Of a stretch of 10,021 bases of DNA, positions 7,135-10,021 are shown in pieces. Where the stretch lies: positions 1-10,021 of the forward strand of contig JABYQR010000731.1 in NCBI GenBank assembly GCA_022592445.1, in the 5' to 3' direction. This DNA comes from Cytidiella melzeri (taxonomy: Eukaryota; Basidiomycota; Agaricomycetes; Polyporales; Irpicaceae). Both the position numbers and the translations under genes were made by a program. Under the pieces are notes generated by a model. It searched no databases and had not been told where the DNA came from. It was given only the letters and a program-made list of their open reading frames with translations. The stretch's first letter is position 1. Every line of letters starts with the position of its first letter.

Positions 7135-7819
7135 TGTAGCACAGTGCTCTCACCAGCTATCAGACTTTATACAAGTTATCTAGCCCAGTAAAGACCAAGT
7201 TAGTATTCTGACTACCAGCTATGTAGTACAGAGGGGATTTGCTTACCTAGCCCAGTAAAGACCAAGAGGTCGAGATGGGGGCTAGGAGCGTACATGCAGC
7301 AGTATATATAGACTTCAGGGACGTGCGCACAGACCATGTTGAGGGCAGGCTTTGCAAGAAGCCGTGTGAACGAAGAACAAAAGAACTACCTAAAGGAGAA
7401 CAATAGCTATTGTCTAGTCCTTGCCAAGAACTCTACTCGTGAGAGAATCTATCTAAAAGGAGACCAACTATTGTATTCCATTCCCACACCTGTGAGAACA
7501 TCCTTCCATAAAGAGAACAATAGGGAAAGAACAATAAGGAGCTCATGTGGATGGTATCTATGACGTCAAACCCTAGCTATGGGCTGAGCCATGTGCTTGT
7601 AGCCATGTGGTCTTACTTAAGCTAAGTCACATGCAAGTGTGACGTAGTAGCAAGTAATGTGACCGTGTGGAGCGTCTAAGCCACGTGATACGGGCGCTTA
7701 ATAGACGTGCAAAGGAGTTTATGCAGAGAAGGTTGCAACTGAGCTGCAGCCCGGAGTTTTACAGACAAAAACAAGAGGTAAATTGCAAAAATTAAGGGCT
7801 AGTCAGGCCATCCATGACA
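7135..7819 (-). repeat. 3' long terminal repeat (candidate, 685 bp)
   Basis: On the minus strand the LTR begins TGTCATGG at 7819, immediately after the polypurine tract, which fixes that edge well. The other edge is less certain. I place it at 7135, where the minus strand ends ...GTGCTACA, giving TGT...ACA ends. A TATATATA box at 7303-7310 would put transcription start near 7275, making U3 about 540 bp and R plus U5 about 140 bp. U3 carries repeated CACATGGC/CACGTGGC boxes and a TGACGTCA site. The second LTR, outside the window, is needed to confirm the 7135 edge. Confidence 0.65.
7303..7310 (-). promoter_or_regulatory. Probable LTR TATA box
   Basis: TATATATA (CTATATATACTG on the minus strand) lies about 170 bp from the proposed downstream LTR end, as expected for the U3/R promoter of a Ty3/gypsy LTR. 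It is palindromic, so its direction comes from context. Confidence 0.5.
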
Positions 7820-7832
7820 TTACCCCCCTCCT
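7820..7832 (-). other. Polypurine tract
   Basis: The minus strand reads AGGAGGGGGGTAA directly before the LTR's TGTCATGG. In retrotransposons this purine run survives RNase H and primes plus-strand DNA. The position next to the LTR and downstream of pol is as expected. Confidence 0.85.
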
Positions 7833-7984
7833 AAAATCGAGCGTCCTTGCAAAGCATCACTGTGCTGTGGTGATAGAGGTCTTCTACCTCTCTACAGGGA
7901 TTCAGCAGAATTGCCCCGATTGTCTGGTCAGAAGGATGCTAGGAAGTTTCTCCCCTTCTGGTGTTGTTGACTCGACATTACCCG

Positions 7985-8674
7985 TCACTGTGATGTTCTT
8001 GAGATATCCAGACCAATGTGTTTGCCTTCATCCCAGCTAAGATTGTATGTAGATGGATAGATCGTGCGAAGGAAAGCGGGGTCGGTCTGGGTATTGAATT
8101 CCCGAAAGTGCAAACAGAGATCTGCGAAGAGTGAAGCTTTGATGACCCGGGGCGCTCCGGGGTTTGCTTTGTAGAAGTCGTCAATCGCTTCTTGACTATT
8201 CTCGAGGTTTTCTACTGGTTCCCAGCTATTGTGTCTGTCTGAATACCCTTCCCATTTGACTAGGAATTGTAGCTTCTTCCATTGTCTGTGTAGTCTGCTG
8301 TCTGGCACTTTTTTGACAATGCACTGTTCTTCTCCTTCTATAACAATAGGATCAGGAGGTGGAGTTACATCTTTGCTGTTGTTGTGCCAGGGACTTAGAC
8401 GGTTAATGTGGAAGACAGGGTGGATTTGGAGATAGCTAGGCAGATTGAGCTTGTAGTCAGGATTGCCAATGCACTCAATCACTTTGTATGGGCCAAGTTG
8501 TTGAGGACCAAGTTTAGGCATAGCCTGGTGGATGTTGACGTTCTTGGTGTTCAGCCAGACCATGTCGCCCACTTGGAAGACGCATGGAAATTGCTTTCCG
8601 GATTTGTAGAGTTCTTTCATCTTTTCTTTGCTTAAACAAGGAGCTGCTTCCATCTCTTTGCATACTTGAGCCAT
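7985..8674 (-). pseudogene. Integrase C-terminus with GPY/F module and chromodomain (fragment of pol)
   Basis: This is the longest unbroken piece of the element, 229 codons. It is an internal part of pol and not an independent gene; the same frame continues upstream through stop codons at 8834 and beyond. Residues 35-40 (VGDMVW), 55-63 (LGPQQLGPY) and 83-93 (QIHPVFHINRL) are the GPY/F module, which binds DNA and promotes multimerisation. Residues about 117-175 are a chromodomain: CIVKKVPDSR, QFLVKWEGYSDRHNSWEP and ENLENSQEAIDDFY. W141 and Y144 match two of the three methyl-lysine cage aromatics, while the first position is C118. About 55 residues follow the chromodomain to the stop at 7985-7987. 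Confidence 0.88.
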
Positions 8675-9641
8675 ATTGTCAAGGGGCTCATCAACTAATG
8701 GGATATTGCCTTGTTTGCCGACTGGTACGGTAAAGTCAGGGTGATATCCGTAGATGACCTCAAATGGTGTTTTTGAATTACCCGCGTGTACTCGCGAGTT
8801 GAGTGCAAACTCAGCCGCCGGTAGATGATCAACCTAGTCATCTTGTTGTTACTGACAGAATAGAGGCAGATATTGTTTGATATCCTGGATTTTGCGTTTG
8901 ACTTTGCCATTTCCTTGCAGATGCTAGGCGGTCGTAAAACCAGTCTCTATGCCTAAGTGGTGATAGAGCGCACGCATGAAGCGCGCTGCAAACTGGGGTC
9001 CTCGGTCAGAGAACACCTTCTTGGGAATGCTGTGAAGTCGGAATACTTCTTTTTAATGTAGATCGGCAATCCCCTCAGCGTTGATCTTAGTGGTGGTAGG
9101 GATGATGTGCATTTGATCGGAGTAATGGTCGACGTAGACCGCGATCGAATCAAATCCCTTAGAGGTGGCAGCTGAGTGATGAGATCTACACCAATGTGTT
9201 CCCAAGGTCCGGCCGGAGTTTCCTGAGGCTGTAGTACTGCTTTAGGATGTGGAGCTGACTTGTAACGCTGACAGCGATCACAGCCTAGTACGTAAGTCTC
9301 TACGAAGCATTCATCTTTGGCCACCAATAGTGTCGTGAGACTAGTCTATGGTGCCGTGTTTGCCTGGATGACCAGCCCGGGTGTGTCATGGCAAGATTTG
9401 ACATTTCGTGACGGAGCTCTTTGTTGTTAGGGATATAGAGTTTTCCCTTGTAGTAGATGAGTCCGTCACTCTCTTCCCATTCGAGTAAACCGCCAACAAG
9501 TTTGCGAGGACCCTCCTTTCGAAGGGTAGCCAGAGCTTGTGCACTTCTGCTTCTTGCTCTGTGCATTCTCGGATCTTTGATTCGAGTGGAGAAGCAGTGG
9601 CGAGTGCACTGGTAGCGAGGATCGGAAGTGTTCCGGTTTTA
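8675..9641 (-). pseudogene. Integrase zinc-binding and catalytic core, broken
   Basis: Integrase joins the element's cDNA ends to host DNA. Pieces appear in shifting frames: LATLRKEGPRKLVGGLLEW and GLIYYKGKLYIPNN, then the HHCC region (LRHE, SRHYWWPKM at about 9310, GCDRCQRYKS near 9280), the first catalytic Asp in HIGVDLITQLP (near 9190), and the second in VFSDRGPQF (about 9000-9025). Frame changes are needed near 9560, within 9340-9400, near 9308 and near 9160. In the final frame, stops lie at 9053-9055, 8924-8926, 8849-8851 and 8834-8836. Exactly 35 residues after the second Asp, the D,D(35)E glutamate position is Lys (codon at 8897-8899, in GKVKRK). Downstream, AAEFALNSRVH and TPFEVIYGYHP are typical pol sequence linking to the chromodomain fragment. 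Confidence 0.87.
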
Positions 9642-10021
9642 GTACCACTGATCCTTGTTGTCTTCTTCGTCCGTGACAGCGTGGAGTGAAGACGAGAAGG
9701 GATCAGCGTGTATCATGGTACTGCCAGGCTTGTGTACTAACACAAAGTCGAAGTCAGCCAAGAGTAGTGACCAACGTGCTTGACGTCGAGTGAGGTGTTG
9801 CGCAGTCTTCCAGTACTGCAGGTTTGCGTGATCTGTCCAGATCTCAAACGGTTCCTTGAGCCCTCAAGGTAGTGGCGCCAATCTTTGAGAGCTCGGTGAT
9901 GGCTAACATCTCCCGATCAAAGATTTCGTAGTTACGCTCTGCTTCAGTCATAGAGGCGGACCGGTAGGCGATAGGGTGGTAGAATCCATCTTCCTTCAAT
10001 TTCTGGGAGATGATTCCACCG
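9642..10021 (-). pseudogene. RNase H domain of Ty3/gypsy pol, partial and frameshifted
   Basis: RNase H degrades the RNA strand during reverse transcription. From the window edge the minus strand encodes GGIISQKL, YHPIAYRSASMTEAERNY and EIFDREMLAI, with the conserved acidic Glu in the MTEAERNY stretch. After two frame changes (near 9886-9893 and 9855-9860) come KDWRHYLEG and then FEIWTDHANLQYW, where the Asp of WTDH is the next expected catalytic residue. ARWSLLLADFDFVLVHKPGS ends the recognisable domain. A stop follows at 9639-9641 in that frame. The 5' end is cut by the window. Confidence 0.87.

Larger units (their letters stand above)
7135..10021 (-). mobile_element. Ty3/gypsy chromovirus, 3' part, degenerate, cut by the window edge
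   Basis: Order on the minus strand is RNase H, integrase, GPY/F module, chromodomain, short 3' untranslated stretch, polypurine tract and LTR. This is the arrangement of Metaviridae chromoviruses, which copy themselves through RNA and use the chromodomain to bias insertion to chromatin. RT, protease, Gag, primer-binding site and the other LTR would lie beyond 10021. Multiple frameshifts and in-frame stops show that this copy is inactive. The 152 bases between the pol stop (7985) and the polypurine tract hold no gene; a small hairpin (agaggt/acctct) lies at 7875-7891. Confidence 0.9.

Noticed and set aside
7336..7563. 75-codon plus-strand frame
   Set aside because: Falls inside the LTR U3 and is explained by its A-rich repeats.
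7985..8674. Independent host chromodomain gene
   Set aside because: The same frame continues upstream into integrase sequence and it is followed by a polypurine tract and LTR, so it is part of a retrotransposon pol.
1..10021. CRISPR array, bacterial operon or prophage
   Set aside because: No regularly spaced repeats, and the introns and gene types are fungal.

Overview
The window looks like part of a filamentous basidiomycete genome, probably Agaricomycetes. The evidence is short introns (49-69 nt) with GTAAGT/GTGAGT donors, protein types typical of that group (an RGS-like protein with three membrane helices, a Kre6/Skn1-type glucan-synthesis relative), and a Ty3/gypsy chromovirus. No species can be named from the sequence alone.

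Layout, left to right. 1-660 has no recognisable gene, only short duplications. 663-1927 (+) is a transcription unit: a leader without ATG codons, a 58-nt leader intron, then a 304-residue orphan protein with one membrane segment. It converges on the RGS-domain membrane protein at 2299-3888 (-), the best recognised intact gene here. That gene carries a 57-nt intron that leaves the frame open and so hides inside the ORF. Directly upstream of the RGS gene, facing the other way, 4191-5522 (+) is a decayed GH16 gene of the Kre6/Skn1 family. It has lost its N-terminal part and catalytic motif but still shows introns and the family's C-terminus. 5523-5955 holds nothing recognisable. 5956-6519 (-) encodes a small secreted protein of unknown function. 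Its upstream region (6578-6850) is built from tandem exon-intron-like modules: two 69-nt 'mini-exons', each followed by GTAAGTAC.

The right third (7135-10021, -) is the 3' part of a Ty3/gypsy chromovirus: RNase H, integrase, chromodomain, polypurine tract and one LTR. It is broken by several frameshifts and four in-frame stops, and its integrase catalytic Glu position reads Lys. The element runs off the right edge, so its RT, protease, Gag and other LTR are not visible.

The genes do not form a pathway. The picture is two housekeeping-like genes on the left, then an increasingly eroded stretch (pseudogene, repeats, transposon) on the right. No clearly new multi-gene system is visible. The least explained items are the tandem 69-nt mini-exon modules, the orphan secreted protein beside them, and the orphan membrane protein at 1013.
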